Shown: positions 1 to 12,384, counted from the stretch's first letter. The stretch: 64,000 nt of DNA from Agrocybe praecox (GCA_964017145.1 OZ024841.1:868001-932000); one strand, 5' to 3'. Program-made: numbers and translations. The notes: generated by a model from the sequence alone, not told the origin.

Positions 1-1
1 A

Positions 2-725
2 TATGAGGAATGTGCCAAATTCATCAAGGTAGAATTTTCCTCCATCTAATCGCGTGTATGAAGGATCTCACTCTTGATCTTCACAGGATTTTGAAGCTGT
101 AGAAATGCACCCATCCCACAACAACCAGCGAATTGCTCATGCAGTCATCAAGCTATACGAAGCGACTCTTCCTAAATTTGTTCGTCCCCTATTCACAAAT
201 ATCCTCATTTCCTTTATGGAACCTCGACTTCGCTCGGCCGTGATGCTTACACTCGACACGAAAACTCTCTTCGTCGGCAATATTACAACAAAGATCCTTC
301 CTCTTGCTCTCGACTTCCGCAAGTGGTTCGTCCGACACTGCATGCTTCCCCGCATGACCGTGCCTACTGTGTTCAGACCAAGCGGGAAGAACGATGGAAG
401 AACGCACGTCGTATATTGGCAAATGTTGCCACACTACGCACCCGTCACATTCTGGAGAAGATGGGGACCTGACGCTATGTACCGAAGATTGTTTGGCCTC
501 GATATCCCAGGCGAGGGATGGATGAGTGAGGGGTACAAACTTGAAGAAGTGGGTTATGGAGGGAAAGGCTCTGAGAAGGTTCTCGAGGTCATGGATCGTG
601 CCAAGCAGGGCGGATGCCCGTACTCGACATATGGTCGTGTCTCCAACGAGCATGACCTTGGTGGGATTTATTCTCAGTTTAATGGATCATGTCCCATTCC
701 TAATAAAAACGTAGAGCCCAAGTAG
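2..725 (+). CDS. mpaB/DUF2236 oxygenase-like protein, C-terminal part (5' partial)
   Basis: Two exons are visible: 2-28 and 87-725, separated by a 58-nt GT..AG intron (29-86). They join in frame as ...EECAKFIK/DFEAVEMHPSHNN, so the ATG at 105 is internal and the true start lies left of the window. The fragment encodes 221 residues to a TAG stop. The order of an acidic Y-E segment, a MHPSHNN turn, a helical ...ATLPKF stretch and MEPRLRSAVM followed by a hydrophobic segment resembles the C-terminal half of the ER-bound mpaB / rubber-oxygenase (DUF2236) family common in fungi. That family uses a heme-type oxygenase fold. The catalytic histidine region would be upstream and cannot be checked, so the family call is moderate. 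The gene being real is well supported by the long open frame and clean splice. Confidence 0.5.
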
Positions 726-1224
726 ATGACTCTTTATTTCACAAATTAATGAATCTGTTATTAATTGTCTGGTCATATATGCTATCCGTGAGGCTCGACG
801 CGTGTGAACTTAAAATAGACGAAAACAGTGTATGCTTAAACCTCTTACAAACCTCTTAAAAAGTTCTTCCAATGCTTTGACAATGTTTTTCTCCGCGTGC
901 AGAATGAAGGAAGCTTTATAAAATGTAGGAGTCACTACATCCTCCTTTCAGGACGACGCTCAAGAACGAGCTACCTCTTTCGCTTTGCTAAACGCGACGA
1001 GAATGTTCAATACGAGCTGAAAAACCCAGGCTTAGGTAGTACCGCTATGGCAAATTTTCGGGTGATTATTTAATAGCGAAGCAAAATCATACGGTCAAAG
1101 TATGATATCAGATTCGGGAGTTGAAGGCCAGAGAGCGTCGGTTTTGAGTTGACATGAGTTGACATGTTAATTCACAAATAATTTAGATGTGTGCGTGGAG
1201 GATTAATCGAGTCCTACAGTTGTC
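726..1224. other. intergenic, tail-to-tail
   Basis: Convergent 3' ends of the mpaB-like gene (+) and the GT31-like gene (-). AT-rich, with no coherent reading frame. I see nothing else in it. Confidence 0.6.
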
Positions 1225-2474
1225 CTACAGACTCAAGTCATCCCATTCATCCTTAACTTCTTTCATCTTCCTAAACGCCCTCATCTCATCTAGCTTCATT
1301 CTGTGTATACACATAGTTTCCCATCCTATCGAACTATCATGTCCACCCCTTCCCTTAAAATCGTGCCAACCAATAACCTCGTCCACGATCCTGGTATCTA
1401 TCGCATGCGGGTAATATGGCCGGGGATAGGCAGCCTCTTTGGGCTCTGTTGTCGTTTGGAATTTGGCTTCGGAATCAGGGAAGTTCTTGAGTCCTGCAAT
1501 CCAGGAACCAATCATCACGTCGTCAGAAGGATAGTGGATGTGGTGAGCGACCGTAGGCTGAATATTTAGAATCGTAGCAGTCAGATTGGACGAAAGGGCG
1601 TATCCAATTCCTGATGGGTACGAATACCACGGCCCAGCAAGGTGCACGTCTTCGTTACCAGCGTCCCCGTCCGCAACCGTGTTGAGATAATACACTAGGT
1701 GCGATCCCATCCTCCCAAACATCACAGGGCGTTCTCTGGGATTGATATCTGGATATATATACCGCATTTTCTGTGCAAGAACGTGGAACCGACAGAAAGT
1801 ATCGGAATCGAGAGTCATGGCGTAGTCGTATTGGTCCGACGGAACAGACCCTGCCTGTACGAGTTCTCAGGGAGGCGAGTAGAGCTATTATATGCAAGTG
1901 AACGCACCCATTTTATTGCAGCAAACCGCTTTTCTGATATCCTCTCTCTGATATCCTCAATGTCCTCCAAAACAACCACATCGTTATAGAAACGATTCTC
2001 CTCCTGAATCCGCGGTAGAGCGACCTTCCATTTATCGCTTTCCGGAGCCTTTCCAACGAAGAAACGATATTCCAGCTTTACTTCGTTGGGTTTGATTCCA
2101 GCGAGCATCGTCTCCCTCAGTGTCTGACGCGTGTCGTATTCCTCCACCCGTGAAATGATAGACAACCTAATGACAACCGGTTTCTCCAGAGGCGCGTTGA
2201 GATATCCCGGTTTTTTGTGCCCTTCGAACATAAAAGATTCGTTCGCCCATTCGAAACCAAAATCAAACTTGTCTCGCGCTTTCTTCCCCCAGCGCGAGAA
2301 CAGTGCAATCATGAAAAGTAAGATGAACGTAAGCATTGCTAGTCGAAACCATCGTGCTTTGGTTATTCTATGGAGGCGGGATGGTGGGGTATAGTACTCG
2401 TGCTCAATTCGGGTGTTTTCTGGGTCGTTGGACAGGGATATGTACTGACCATTACGGTCATTAGGAGGATACAT
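1225..2474 (-). CDS. GT31-like galactosyltransferase, type II Golgi membrane protein
   Basis: Two exons, 2474..1908 and 1854..1225, flank a 53-nt intron (1855-1907). Splicing converts two offset frames into one protein that reads ...AAIKWAGSVPSDQYDY/AMTLDSDTFCRF across the junction. The start at 2474 (MYPPNDRN) is chosen because it leaves a short cytoplasmic tail before a single membrane anchor (WFRLAMLTFILLFMIALF, residues about 41-58); an upstream in-frame ATG at 2534 is possible. The luminal part shows the GT31 pattern: a ...RLSIISR...R.T.RETML block, an ED.EDI helix, the DxD-type metal site DSD, and the downstream SDDVMIG acidic motif. Family knowledge: these enzymes transfer a hexose from a UDP-sugar to glycoprotein or glycolipid acceptors in the Golgi. 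The exact donor and acceptor cannot be told from sequence. Confidence 0.75.
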
Positions 2475-3164
2475 GGTAATAATGACCAAGTCAGAAATTT
2501 GAAAATAAACATGCCGGACTGCCGTCACTTTCATTTCCTGTGTCGGAGCCTGAACATGGCGACTTCGGCTATCAAAGTTTACAACTTCCTGCGTATGAAT
2601 GTGAGTACCTTCGGTTTATAACAGAAGGGTTCATTGGAGTCTGTAAATATCTGTGAAGTATTACTCTATCAGCACATTGTAGTATCATAGCCTATATAGC
2701 GCTCGTTTTTGCGCTCTTGATCATGACGGCTTTAAACAGTGAAGCTTCAAGAGCCAATAAGACCACCCAGACACCCGGTGAGAGCGTCTACGATGAATTA
2801 CGGCTCCGTATCGCTGTCATATTTGGAAGAGGAAGGGTTAGGATCCCCACTGTGGTAGATTCGGATGATGCATGATGAGTCTATATTACGTACCAACACG
2901 TACCTTCTCCTCTCGATGCCTGCTACCGATATGTAATCATATGATGTCTCAGTTATGTCACTTTCAAAGAGGATATTATAGATGTTTTTCCATGCACCCG
3001 AATTTGCATCATTCCTGGTAAATAGGTCATCGACCCAACGTCGCTTCTTGAAGCTTGAATGGCCAATCATCACTCACAGTAACCCCATAAATTCGTCTGA
3101 ATTTGATTGATAGTATTGCCAGAGTTGCACCGAGAAATAACGAAATATATCCAGGTCGACAGGG
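2475..3164. other. intergenic, with unexplained minus-strand reading frame
   Basis: A minus-strand frame at 2798-3073 reads sensibly (AWKNIYNILFESDITETSYD). It could be a downstream exon of the small secreted gene at 3165-3370, but I could not join it with good splice sites. Otherwise nothing is recognised. Confidence 0.3.
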
Positions 3165-3370
3165 TTAGATGGCGCGTGAAGTTGAAAGACCCCCAGCGCT
3201 CTTCTTTCCCTCTGCCATAGCTATGTTGCGAAGGTCTCTGTAGTGGGATAGATATTCGTATAATCAATAAACGCGAGGTTCAATCTTGCTTACTTAAAGG
3301 GCGCAGCTTCGCAAGAGGAAAACAGGAACACCGACACGAGAGCAAATGGTGCGGCAAAGGCAAACCCCAT
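3165..3370 (-). CDS. putative small secreted protein (49 aa)
   Basis: Exon 1 is 3370..3294 (77 nt, ends in phase 2) and exon 2 is 3237..3165. The intron has a clean GTAAGC donor and CTACAG acceptor. The product begins MGFAFAAPFALVSVFLF followed by SSCEAAPF, a textbook signal peptide with an Ala-rich cleavage region. About 27 mature residues follow, ending ...STSRAI. There is no recognisable domain. The lengths sum to 50 codons. The gene may be longer if exon 2 is spliced again into the frame at 2798-3073. It shares its first-exon length and phase with the gene at 3962-4391 on the same strand. Secretion is inferred from the leader only. Confidence 0.4.
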
Positions 3371-3961
3371 AGTTGAAAGCACTAAAATATCGGGAAGAGC
3401 AGTTTAATTCCATCCTGCTCTGACATTCCTCTTTTGTATCACACATACATTTCACCAGGTCATTGGGCTACTGTATTCCTCAATAAATATCTGGGAAGCT
3501 TGGCTGCTATCAGATAATTGATTTTAGCAACGTTCATATATCAATTGACAGGTCATAATTAAGCGCTAGCTTACTATATTTAGACGATCAGTAAAAACAG
3601 ATTTGAATGGCGCATAAGTATCTGGGGCCATTAGGCAGGGATATACACCAACCGGGGAGGTATCATTAAATAGAAATCAGAGATTGAAGATGCACATGTT
3701 GCCTGGGAAAATTTGACCAATAAGTATTGCGCCGGCGTAGCGACATGATTTCGCATACTAAGTGATCGTCTGAAATTGGTCTATGCGGTGCGATAATTGT
3801 TGTTTGACGTATTGCCGCCCCATTTTGTATACGGGGGTCCACACACGATGCATAATACATTTTTAAGTACCAATAATTTCTGATATACTACTTGGTCCCC
3901 TCAATCATTCACTACACCTATGCAGCACCTCCTGCAGGCCCAATTGCCACAGTCATACCAC
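3371..3961. other. intergenic
   Basis: AT-rich spacer between two same-strand small secreted protein genes. It must hold the promoter of the 3370 gene. No convincing frame. Confidence 0.5.
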
Positions 3962-4391
3962 CTAAGTCACCAGTCGCCCAATCAAGGATCCAATCACTCC
4001 ACTCAAGGGCCCAGTCAACCAACCCAAGGTGCCGGTCACCCCACCTACTGGAATGTCAGCTGCCATAGCCCTGTTTAAGTTTGTAGAGTGACTAAAAGTA
4101 TCACAGGAAAATGCAACGACGGAGGATAAAAATGCTACATACCCCTTTCTTTCCGCACTCTTAGATACGTCGTCATTCGGTTTTTCAACCATGCCACTTT
4201 CAGATGAAATGGAGGCCAGTTCTCCAAGATATTCGTGCTGGTGACTACGTGGAAGTTACGTATGTATGAAAAGGTTAGTATACATACATTCGGATATGGT
4301 CTGATTCAGCTTACTTTACAGGAATGGCATCGCAACAGTGAAGTAAAAGTGCGAACATTAAAGTGATGGTAGCGACAAGGGCAGACTTCAT
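3962..4391 (-). CDS. small secreted protein with Gly-rich tail (95 aa)
   Basis: Three exons, 4391..4315, 4244..4143 and 4070..3962, sum to exactly 96 codons. The second intron is 72 nt, so either splicing or retention keeps the frame. The N-terminus MKSALVATITLMFALLL then HCCDAIPV is a signal peptide. The mature part has a charged region (SESGMVEKPNDDVSKSAERKG) and ends in a Gly/Leu repeat-like stretch (GGVTGTLGWLTGPLSGVIGS) of the kind seen in many fungal small secreted proteins. A TATAAG-like element lies about 60 bases upstream of the start. Function is unknown. It could be a surface-active or wall-associated protein, but nothing proves this. Confidence 0.6.
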
Positions 4392-6263
4392 AGTAAGAGA
4401 GCGCTGAACGTCAACTGAGTATAGAGTGCTACTTAGTTCAAAGTTCACTCTTATATCCCTAAAACCTGATTATCATAGATCGTATCCCATTGGCTGGTGA
4501 TAGAAACCAATTTTTTCTGTAAGTGAATAGAGAAGACTACACTATTTGCGATGTAGGCCAATATCAAAGGGAGTGCGTCTATTGCACATCAGTGGTGTGA
4601 TAGTGTTGTCTGTTTATAGAGGTCATGGGCGCCTGACTCTGTTCTTTGGAAAATACCTTCGATCTGCTGTATTTCCAGGATTGAACCATACAAAAATTGG
4701 CGACCCAGGAATTTTTCTTGTCACCTAGGTGGCTATGTATATTATTGTCAAAACTATACCTCAGAGGCATATACTGTCAGATATTAAATTATATTCTTTC
4801 GCATCTTCGGAAGGTCCAGAAAGTGACCGTAAATATCCCATCCATCGTCCTGGTCAAGGCTTTAATTACATGTGTAACTAATACGAGAAGACAGATGAAT
4901 ATCCCTACGTTTAACTCGTAAATCACTTGGATTGTTAGTTTGATTGATGAGGTCCGGTGCACTTGAATAATATCACTCGTTAAGCCTTTAGGTCTCACAG
5001 AGGTTTCGTCATGAGATGATGTGGACCGACGGCAAGCCTCTAGCGTTTTTAACCCTTTCCAAAATGTGACTGGCTCAAATTATTAGCGGGTAGATACTGC
5101 ATCTAAGCCTGATCAAGGCTAACTTGTTGAACTTGGCACTTGCACCGCTTAAGAAAACACCTACATTACTCTTGCTCCCTCGCGTCCTTGAACTCGAATA
5201 TCCTCCGCCATGTAAAGAGGAACTGTCCACAGTTCTTAGTCATAGAGCCCTCACCATATAGTAATGTACTGATCCTAGGAGCAGATCAGAAGGATGATAA
5301 AACGTAATGACAATGAACGGTTAGACCAGACTTAAATGCATTCGTGTTGTCATCTAGTTGCCATCTTGACAGGTTATATGCAGCTATCTGTGTATACAAG
5401 AATTTACAGAAGGAATTCATTTTAGACCGGTGAATGTTCCGTTCGATGTCAGAAGCCTGGCTGGTTGTCCGGTGTTGCAAACTTACAGGTTAACTGAATA
5501 CTTCTATATTTGGAATACTAAAGGATAAAAATAGAATATAGGACGTCCGAGTCAGCGGCAGCCTCTTCCTCCGAACATCTTTATATATCTGACGTCCTTT
5601 TCATGGACTATGTAGAGAGGATTAAATTATCAGATGCTTGCGTCTCTCGTCCAAATCTCTTGCGCCCTAAGGGTTGGTCGACGATTTGTATTTGTTAGAG
5701 CCGATTAAGCGGGGCATACGCATGATATTGCAGATTTTATTACCGTTGCTATATGTCTAAACATTCAGGTCATTAGATGGTCGGGCAATATTTTAACTTT
5801 TAGCCATCTAATATTTCTAATCTTTTGACTTGCTTCGTGATATCGATAAGCAGTGACATTCTAATTGCCAGCTTTGACACGCTAGGGTAAAAAAGTACGG
5901 CTTCCCGGAAGCCGGCAAGTAAACCGTAACAAGAAGGCGGCTTCTCTACTTTCAGTTGGCGTATCCATATCTTGTACCCCACTTCTGGACATTTCGAGAA
6001 GTGCAGATACTATAACAATACACATTTTGTCGCTGGGCATGGATTTTGACACTCTCTGGTGTCCGTTTTGACATTTTGAACTCTCCACAGGCGTTTGGCA
6101 CAACAGTAGTCAGCGGTAGGAGTAACGCTAGCACGGAACAAGGAGCTTCTCTTCAATGGAGGAGTTATAAAGTCAACCACGTTCCATGGCTTCAAACTAT
6201 CACATTTTAGCCCTCCTTTGCACCTTCTCGTCCAACGTCCCTCAACCTCAAACCTTGCCAACA
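4392..6263. other. intergenic spacer of about 1.9 kb
   Basis: Scattered short frames on both strands, none with a credible start, splice chain or domain. It contains the divergent promoters of the secreted genes at 4391 (-) and 6264 (+). No repeat or mobile-element signature was recognised. Confidence 0.5.
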
Positions 6264-6558
6264 ATGAAACTGCAGATCTCTACCCTCTCGTGCCTTATCC
6301 TTTCGTTGGGAGTCCTAGCTTTTCCTACGCCCGACTCGAAGAACGATGTAGAGTAAGTGAGAGGTATTTCTCTTCGTGCCTCATAGGCTTATGCATCTTT
6401 TCTTGTCCAGATATGCCCGTCTTTCCAAGAGGGCTATGGTGTACGTATTTGATAGCTACAGTGCGAGAAACGTCGTATTCATCGTAGGGGCTTCATACAG
6501 ACCGCAGTCTTGGATTGTTAATCATCATGCCAACACAAATAATGCGGAAAGTTCCTAG
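6264..6558 (+). CDS. small secreted protein with dibasic site (78 aa)
   Basis: Exons 6264-6352 and 6411-6558 are separated by a 58-nt intron (GTAAGTGAG..TTGTCCAG) and sum to 79 codons. The product starts MKLQISTLSCLILSLGVLAFP, a clear signal peptide, then PTPDSKNDVEYARLSKRAM. The LSKR motif is a possible Kex2-type processing site directly after a short pro-region. The mature peptide would begin at AMVYVFDSYSARNVV and end NTNNAESS. A second optional intron (GTGTACG..CGTAG after ATG) exists and would change the C-terminus. No family is recognised. Confidence 0.5.
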
Positions 6559-7234
6559 TATGTGGTCTTGAAGCTCTGCCTCTCGCGCTCACTCATTATC
6601 GCCCCTACAAGAATGACCACCCTTTAGGGGAAGAATCGTTTATTTATATCAGGGGTATTGGGAAGATTCATTTAGTAAATGAATGTAAAGTTTAAACGTG
6701 CTTGATATATGTTTTTGTCAAATTAGACCGACCGTCAGTGACTGAGGCATCATTTGCAACATGACGAGCAGGTCCGCGTTAAAACACGTTCCTATACAAC
6801 GAGTCGAAAATTGGCCAAATCATTTATTGAACATATGTATATGAAGCAGGATCCTGTATACCTAGTCTGATGAATGCTTATAGTGAAGCTTGGGAAGGGC
6901 TATGGTTTTGCATATTATATCATGGGTCTATGGTTTTACCATACGCCATATCGTATTTAGTCTTTTTTCAGGATATGTCGTAAAGTGGAAGATAAAGCTC
7001 GCAAAGCATGGAGCAAATAGAAGATTTTGGGTTATGGTACAAGAAAAAAGGTGAGAGGGGGAGAGGGAGAGTAGCATGACGTGCATAAGAGCATATAGTT
7101 TTTAGACAACAACGGGACAACAACAACATGGTAGAAGAAAAGAAAACCAACAGGAGCACGGAATGACAATCGAAGTATAGTGTGGCGTCGTAGTATATTG
7201 GCATACGAAGAAGCTTGGAATCAGATCGAAGGAA
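6559..7234. other. intergenic
   Basis: Spacer between the secreted gene (+) and the 3' end of the large minus-strand gene. The pyrimidine/purine-biased stretch near 7030-7070 is probably part of the 3' UTR. No gene seen. Confidence 0.5.
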
Positions 7235-10200
7235 TTAACCAAAACTAGGTCGAGGGAATGATATATTTTTCCTCTGCGATTTTATAGGGAGTGGGAGCTC
7301 ATCATCCCGATCAGGTCGAGCGAATGAATAGTTGCGTTCGGAAGTTGCAGGAGTGGGTGTACCATCCTTGAGAGATGATGACGAACCCTCTCCCATGCGA
7401 TTAAACAGGTTCCGACGATCCTCAGAATGTGTAGATGAAGAACGGTGCGTGGCGCTACTGTTGTTATTATGGTGATGATGCTGTTGCTTGCTGCTGCTGC
7501 CGCCACCGTTACTTTGGGCCTGATTTTCGAGATACCGATTCTGGGATTCCAGGTATGAAAGTCTCCGCCTGAGAGCATCAACCTCTGCCACATGGAGTCT
7601 GCGCATCTCTTCCATCTCCTGCCGCTCTCTGCGTTCTTTCTCTCGTAAATCATTCTTGAGGGCTCTTAGCTCATCAACCAAGTTCACAACGAGGAAAGGG
7701 TCGGGAGTGGGCGGCACAATCGAAGGTGATACTGAACGATCTCCGCGTTCGCGGTCAAGGAAAAGTGCGGGCTCCTTTACCTTCGACTTTACCAGCGTCT
7801 CCATAAGAGAAAGCATCTTTGTCGAAACGAGGTTATCCACCAAGAGTGAGAGATTTGAGCCCATAGCTTGAGCTCGCGGATCGTTGACTTCGTCCTTGGA
7901 TCCTGAAGCGGAGCTGGTAACGTTAACGGTCGTGTCGGTATCTGCTTCTGACTCCCCAGAAATATTATCAGTGGTCTGTGTTTCTCCAAACGTTCCCTGT
8001 CGAGGGAGAGTATCTGTGGCTCCCAGAGCTTCCTTTTCTTCTTCGACAATGAGAGATTCTTGGGGGACTGTCGAGGGTGCAGAACCTTTGAAATCAGTAT
8101 CTCTGCTTCTTTCAGCTCCCCCGCTCCCTTGCTCTCTAGGTTCGCACTCAGGACCATTCATCTCCACATCGACGTTTCCTCGCTCAGGCTGTTTCCCAGT
8201 TCGAGTTGATAACGACGATGGCAAAGAACGAGAACTAACAGCAGCAGCCACCAACTCCACATCATTTCGCTTCGTCCCTAAGGGCCACATTTCCTTCGTC
8301 CCATTCTCCAAGGACTGCAGTCGACCAAGTATCCCCACCAATTCCTCTTTGACAGACGCAAATCGACCTTCAACGTCGTTGATGCGACTTTCAAGCAGAC
8401 GACGCTCATCAGGAGGTAACCCGACTTGGCCATGGGAAACAGAAGATGGTCCCGCTTTAGGCGAAGATGAGGTGGATAACGGCAATCTATCTCCTAAAAC
8501 CTGTTTGGCATCTATGAGGTTGACAAGTAACTCTAGAGCTTTGGCAGTGATATCGCCTTTATTGTCATTGGCTCCAGTAGACAACGCAACTTGACCAGAA
8601 TTCGCAATCGTGGCACTCTGCTTCTGCTGGGCATTTCGAGGTTCTACAGAAGGCATTTTAGCAGGTGCTAGAGGTGGAGGTGGCGGTGACATGCGCCATG
8701 TCGGTAATGGATAAAACGTTGTGACAGCTGGAGGGGCTGACGTCGACGCGGCTGACACGGCAGGTAGATCGGGTTGAGGAAGAGGAAGAGCGGAAGGTGT
8801 TACTGCAGTGGAACTGGGAACCTCTTTGTGATTTACGATCGGCGAATGTTCCGCTTCTATGGGCGGGGAGACAATTATTCCTAAGCCAGGCGAAGCGACG
8901 TTAGAGGAATCTGGCAATGGGCCAAGTCCAGTACGGGATTTACTTGGTGCCGGATAAGGAACGAAGTATGAAATGGGATCGTCGGAAGAGGGTTTGAAGG
9001 CCTGCAATGAATTTTCGGCTTTCCCAGGATTAGATGAGGACACAGAGGCGAGAGTTTGGGACGATAAATCCACATTCTGCGGAAAAGGTGGTATTGGCTT
9101 GTGAAGAGAGAATGAAGTGCTTTCAGCGTTGGAGTCATTTGTGTGCGTAGTCGGATGAGGGAAAGGGGAACACGAAGGATGTGAAGATGGCAACGCGTCT
9201 TGTGACGTTTTACTCTCACTCGCCGTCATAGGTATTGCACTTGCACTTTTCTTTTGAGATGACGACTTCCCTCTGTAATAAGGCTTTGATCCCGAAGTAG
9301 GAGCAGTAAGCGCCTGCCATTTATTCGTAGGTTTGTGAGAAACCGATGCGCTACCCCCCTTTGGCTTCCCGTCAGAGACATATAAGTTTACAGTGGCTAC
9401 TCCGGCGATTTGAGCCGCCCGAGTCTGTCGGGGTTTGGAGGGTCTTCTTGCTGTGGCAATGGAAGACGATGCTGATTCCACATATGAAGGACCATTTGCT
9501 CTCGCCGTTTTCTGCGGCTGAGGCTTTTTGATAGATTTTGGCTGCAAGTTCAAATGGAATTAGCAGGCGTTGGAAGAAGAGAAGCAACACAATAATACCT
9601 TCGTTGGTCCAGACACTATAATAACATCATCTAATGCTGGAGAAAGTTTTCGAGAACCAGGCCCAGCTGCAGACACAGACTCCGCAACAGGAAGCTTGGA
9701 GCTGGATGCCATGGGAGGTGCAGATGCGGGAGGTGAAGTGCGTGACCATATTGGATTACTATGCATCGCGGCCAATGTCCGACTTAGAGGATAGATGTGA
9801 TTGAACCGGTATCGATGGTGGCTTTCTGGTACAGTATCCTCGATGCGGACTCGCTTCAACGCCCGTTGCGTATCGTCTTCCCCCATGAGGCTGTCTCGTT
9901 CTCGCTTCGGCAGAATTTCGTTTACATCGCCGATGGTAGACGGCGATCTCTTTACAGTGACCATCTCTTCAGTAATGACTTCCCCTTCAGCATCTGCATC
10001 GCTCCCTTCAGCGTCTTCTATTTCATAGTCGGTGAGCTCAGAGATGGTGCTCCATGAATCTTCCTGTTCATTTGTGATGAAGTTTAAAGGTCGGCCATCG
10101 ATCGACCATACGCCACCCTCTACTTTCTTCAGCGTCTTCCTAAAGTCTTCGATGAGTATACCATTCGTAACATCCTCCTCTAACATCCTGACGCCGTTCA

Positions 10201-10886
10201 GACCTCTCATGCACCATCGTTTCCAATCTAGGTCAATTGATTAGTTAAAGCATGCATATGGAATAATGATGAAACACACCGTGCTTAAGTACATCTCGGT
10301 CGTACTCTTTCAGGCTGTGCTTGACGGAAAATTCTTTGATACTCTGTGGGTCATTACGCACCCAAGACTTGTAGAGCCGTGCAAGCAGCCTGTCGAACAT
10401 TTCGCAGCGCCAGCCCTTCTCCATGCCCCCAGAGAAAGCTTTGGCTCGTGCCCGTTGAAACAAGTTTTCGCAAAGACGCGAGAGATGAAAGATCGCTGCT
10501 CTCTCCTTCTTCCAAGTCTTCTCCTCCTTTAATTTGTCGAGCGTCATTTCCCAATGGTATTTTGCCACGAATGCCAATGGGAGTCGATAGCCATGCGGAA
10601 GTGTGACGGTTTCTCCGTTGTGGAATTTCACATATACAAATGGTGCCGATGGGTTATACTCTCTAGGAGGTATTGAGAATGCATTCTCCCATAGATGTGT
10701 CAAAATCGCGTCCTGAGTCCAATTATGAACAATTTCTGCGGTATATGTCCAGTCCAGGTCACCGTTCTCGTCTCGAAGCCACTGTTTACGATCCAGATTT
10801 GAATGGGGTTGAGAAGCCAGTAGACGAGATAGTTCCGCGTCGTCTCCTTCTTCTTCTAGCGCCCGTATCCTAGCTTTCGCCGACAT
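7235..10886 (-). CDS. large disordered/coiled-coil protein of unknown function (1180 aa)
   Basis: Three exons, 10886..10280, 10227..9599 and 9541..7235, with introns of 52 and 57 nt, sum to 1181 codons. The first ~200 residues (MSAKARIRALEEEGDDAELS...) are well ordered: a conserved-looking Trp/Tyr-rich region with DLDWTYTAEIVHNW and KFHNGETVTLPHGYRLP. The middle is acidic (EDAEGSDADAEGEV), then a very long Ser/Pro/Thr-rich segment follows. A strongly charged coiled coil covers about residues 1045-1100 (DELRALKNDLREKERRERQE...LESQNRYLEN). Next come a Ser/His/Asn-rich stretch and a basic C-terminus. KRVRIED and KRSPST patches could be nuclear localisation signals. I recognise no catalytic domain; a scaffold or regulator is the safest reading. 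It is transcribed away from the gene at 11456. Confidence 0.75.
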
Positions 10887-11455
10887 AATAGGAAAATGAA
10901 AAGTAAAGAGCCAAGGCGAAAAGCAAGTCCGAGGGAAAGTTAGAAGCCTTCAACTTCCAAGAATAACAAAACCAAATAGGTAAGCGCTCACAGTTGGAAC
11001 CAGCCGACGAGTCAGCCGAACCACCTTAACTCCAACCTTCATCCTGAATCCAATTTTTCTTTTTCTTCGTGTTCAACTTGCCCCACTGAGCTGGAAATTC
11101 AAGGAAAATTCCTTGCAAGATTGCCGAAATTCAACAACAATTATAAAGGAAATATCAGACGCTCTCAGCAATGTTTTCTCCAACTCTCACTTGCAATAGG
11201 GGATTTCGAAAAACTAGTCATTCGGGTCTGATTTCAGTCTGAAATCCAACGACCCATGAACAATATATAATACCGTCAATGTAGCACGAATGTCTCCTGT
11301 TGGTATACCCCCCCCCTGCCTTTTTGCTTCGAGTGAACGGTGGTAGGAATTGCCCTGCATCCAGGCCTCGTATCGTACGCTTCAATCAATTAAGAGTTGC
11401 TTTTTTATACAACTAACATCGTATTATAGGTATTACACCACTCGCTTGCTTCGTC
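10887..11455. other. divergent promoter region
   Basis: Shared upstream region of the minus-strand gene starting at 10886 and the plus-strand gene starting at 11456. It holds CT-rich tracts and a C9 run near 11309. A GTATTATAG-like acceptor just before 11430 leaves open a short 5' non-coding exon for the plus gene. Confidence 0.5.
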
Positions 11456-12267
11456 ATGATATACTTGCACAGCACATTGACTACCTCGAAAAGCAGTCCA
11501 AATGGTGCCACAACGCATGGTGCCTATAATGTGAATCCCCTCCCCTCATTCTGGGGAATCAAGCCCCAAGGAACAACGGCCAATGTCGATGACGATACGG
11601 GCTCGCTCTACCCGGTTTTGTACAAGCCACCTGGTGCTCGAGGAAGGATATATTCGATGATGAAACCCATCAGGAGAGCTTTTGTCAGTAGGAAGAAGAG
11701 TAATCAACTAGAGCCAGAGTCAGTACTCCTTTTGTCTACGATATTATATTCATTATTAAAGGATCTTCCAGATGTGGCCCCTTACACGAAATCAAAATTT
11801 ATCTGAAGCGAGCTGCTAGTGTAATTGATTCAAATAAAGCTCATGAACCGTGCGTTTTTATCGCCCAGCATATCATCTTACTCAACTTGTTCTCCTAACT
11901 ATAATGTTCATGTTCAGAGCAATTAGAGATATGGACTCTTGCGATCTGGCACAGTAAGCATTTGATCGATTAGCTTCGTTGCCTCTTCTGAAAAAAATTG
12001 CAGACTTCTCAATCCACTTTCGGCCAAGTCTCAGCCCTACCCTTCGCCCACAATGGCTCATACCCAATCTAACCATGGCCACGACTTTGGAGCTAGCCCT
12101 ACCGTTGAATTTGTACGGAAAGATGTGGACATCATAGGGAGAGCCAACTATATGTCATTCAATGTATGTCCTTGCTCGGCCATTCTTCTGCCCACCATCT
12201 AATATTGACTACTTATTCTTAGCCTTCGCAAACGACGTTCCTAGCATCATCAAAAGCGCTGCGATGA
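11456..12267 (+). CDS. orphan protein, five exons (193 aa)
   Basis: Exons 11456-11718, 11772-11849, 11918-11953, 12004-12163 and 12223-12267 all have GT..AG borders and sum to 194 codons ending in TGA. The sequence has a Trp-containing N-terminal block (VNPLPSFWGIKPQGTT), a GSLYPVLYKPPGARGR segment, a basic patch (FVSRKKSNQ) and a middle helix (HEIKIYLKRAASVIDS). It ends MSFNPSQTTFLASSKALR. There is no signal peptide or membrane segment. I recognise no family. Because five splice sites agree in phase, I believe this is a real gene although no single exon is long. Confidence 0.6.
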
Positions 12268-12384
12268 TCTGATCGATTTTTCATTACTACTGTGTTTTCG
12301 TCCCATACCCTAGCATACCTGTAAACTTTTCTTGCTCTTCCTGTCCCCTATCAATCTACTTTGATTTATTTCCATCCCAGAAGA

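Noticed and set aside
189..653. 154-codon minus-strand frame at the left edge
   Set aside because: Shadow of the mpaB-like exon on the opposite strand.
7884..8594. 236-codon plus-strand open frame
   Set aside because: It lies opposite the Ser/Thr-rich exon 3 of the 1180-aa gene. Its own Ser-rich, domain-free composition is the mirror of that repeat-like coding sequence.
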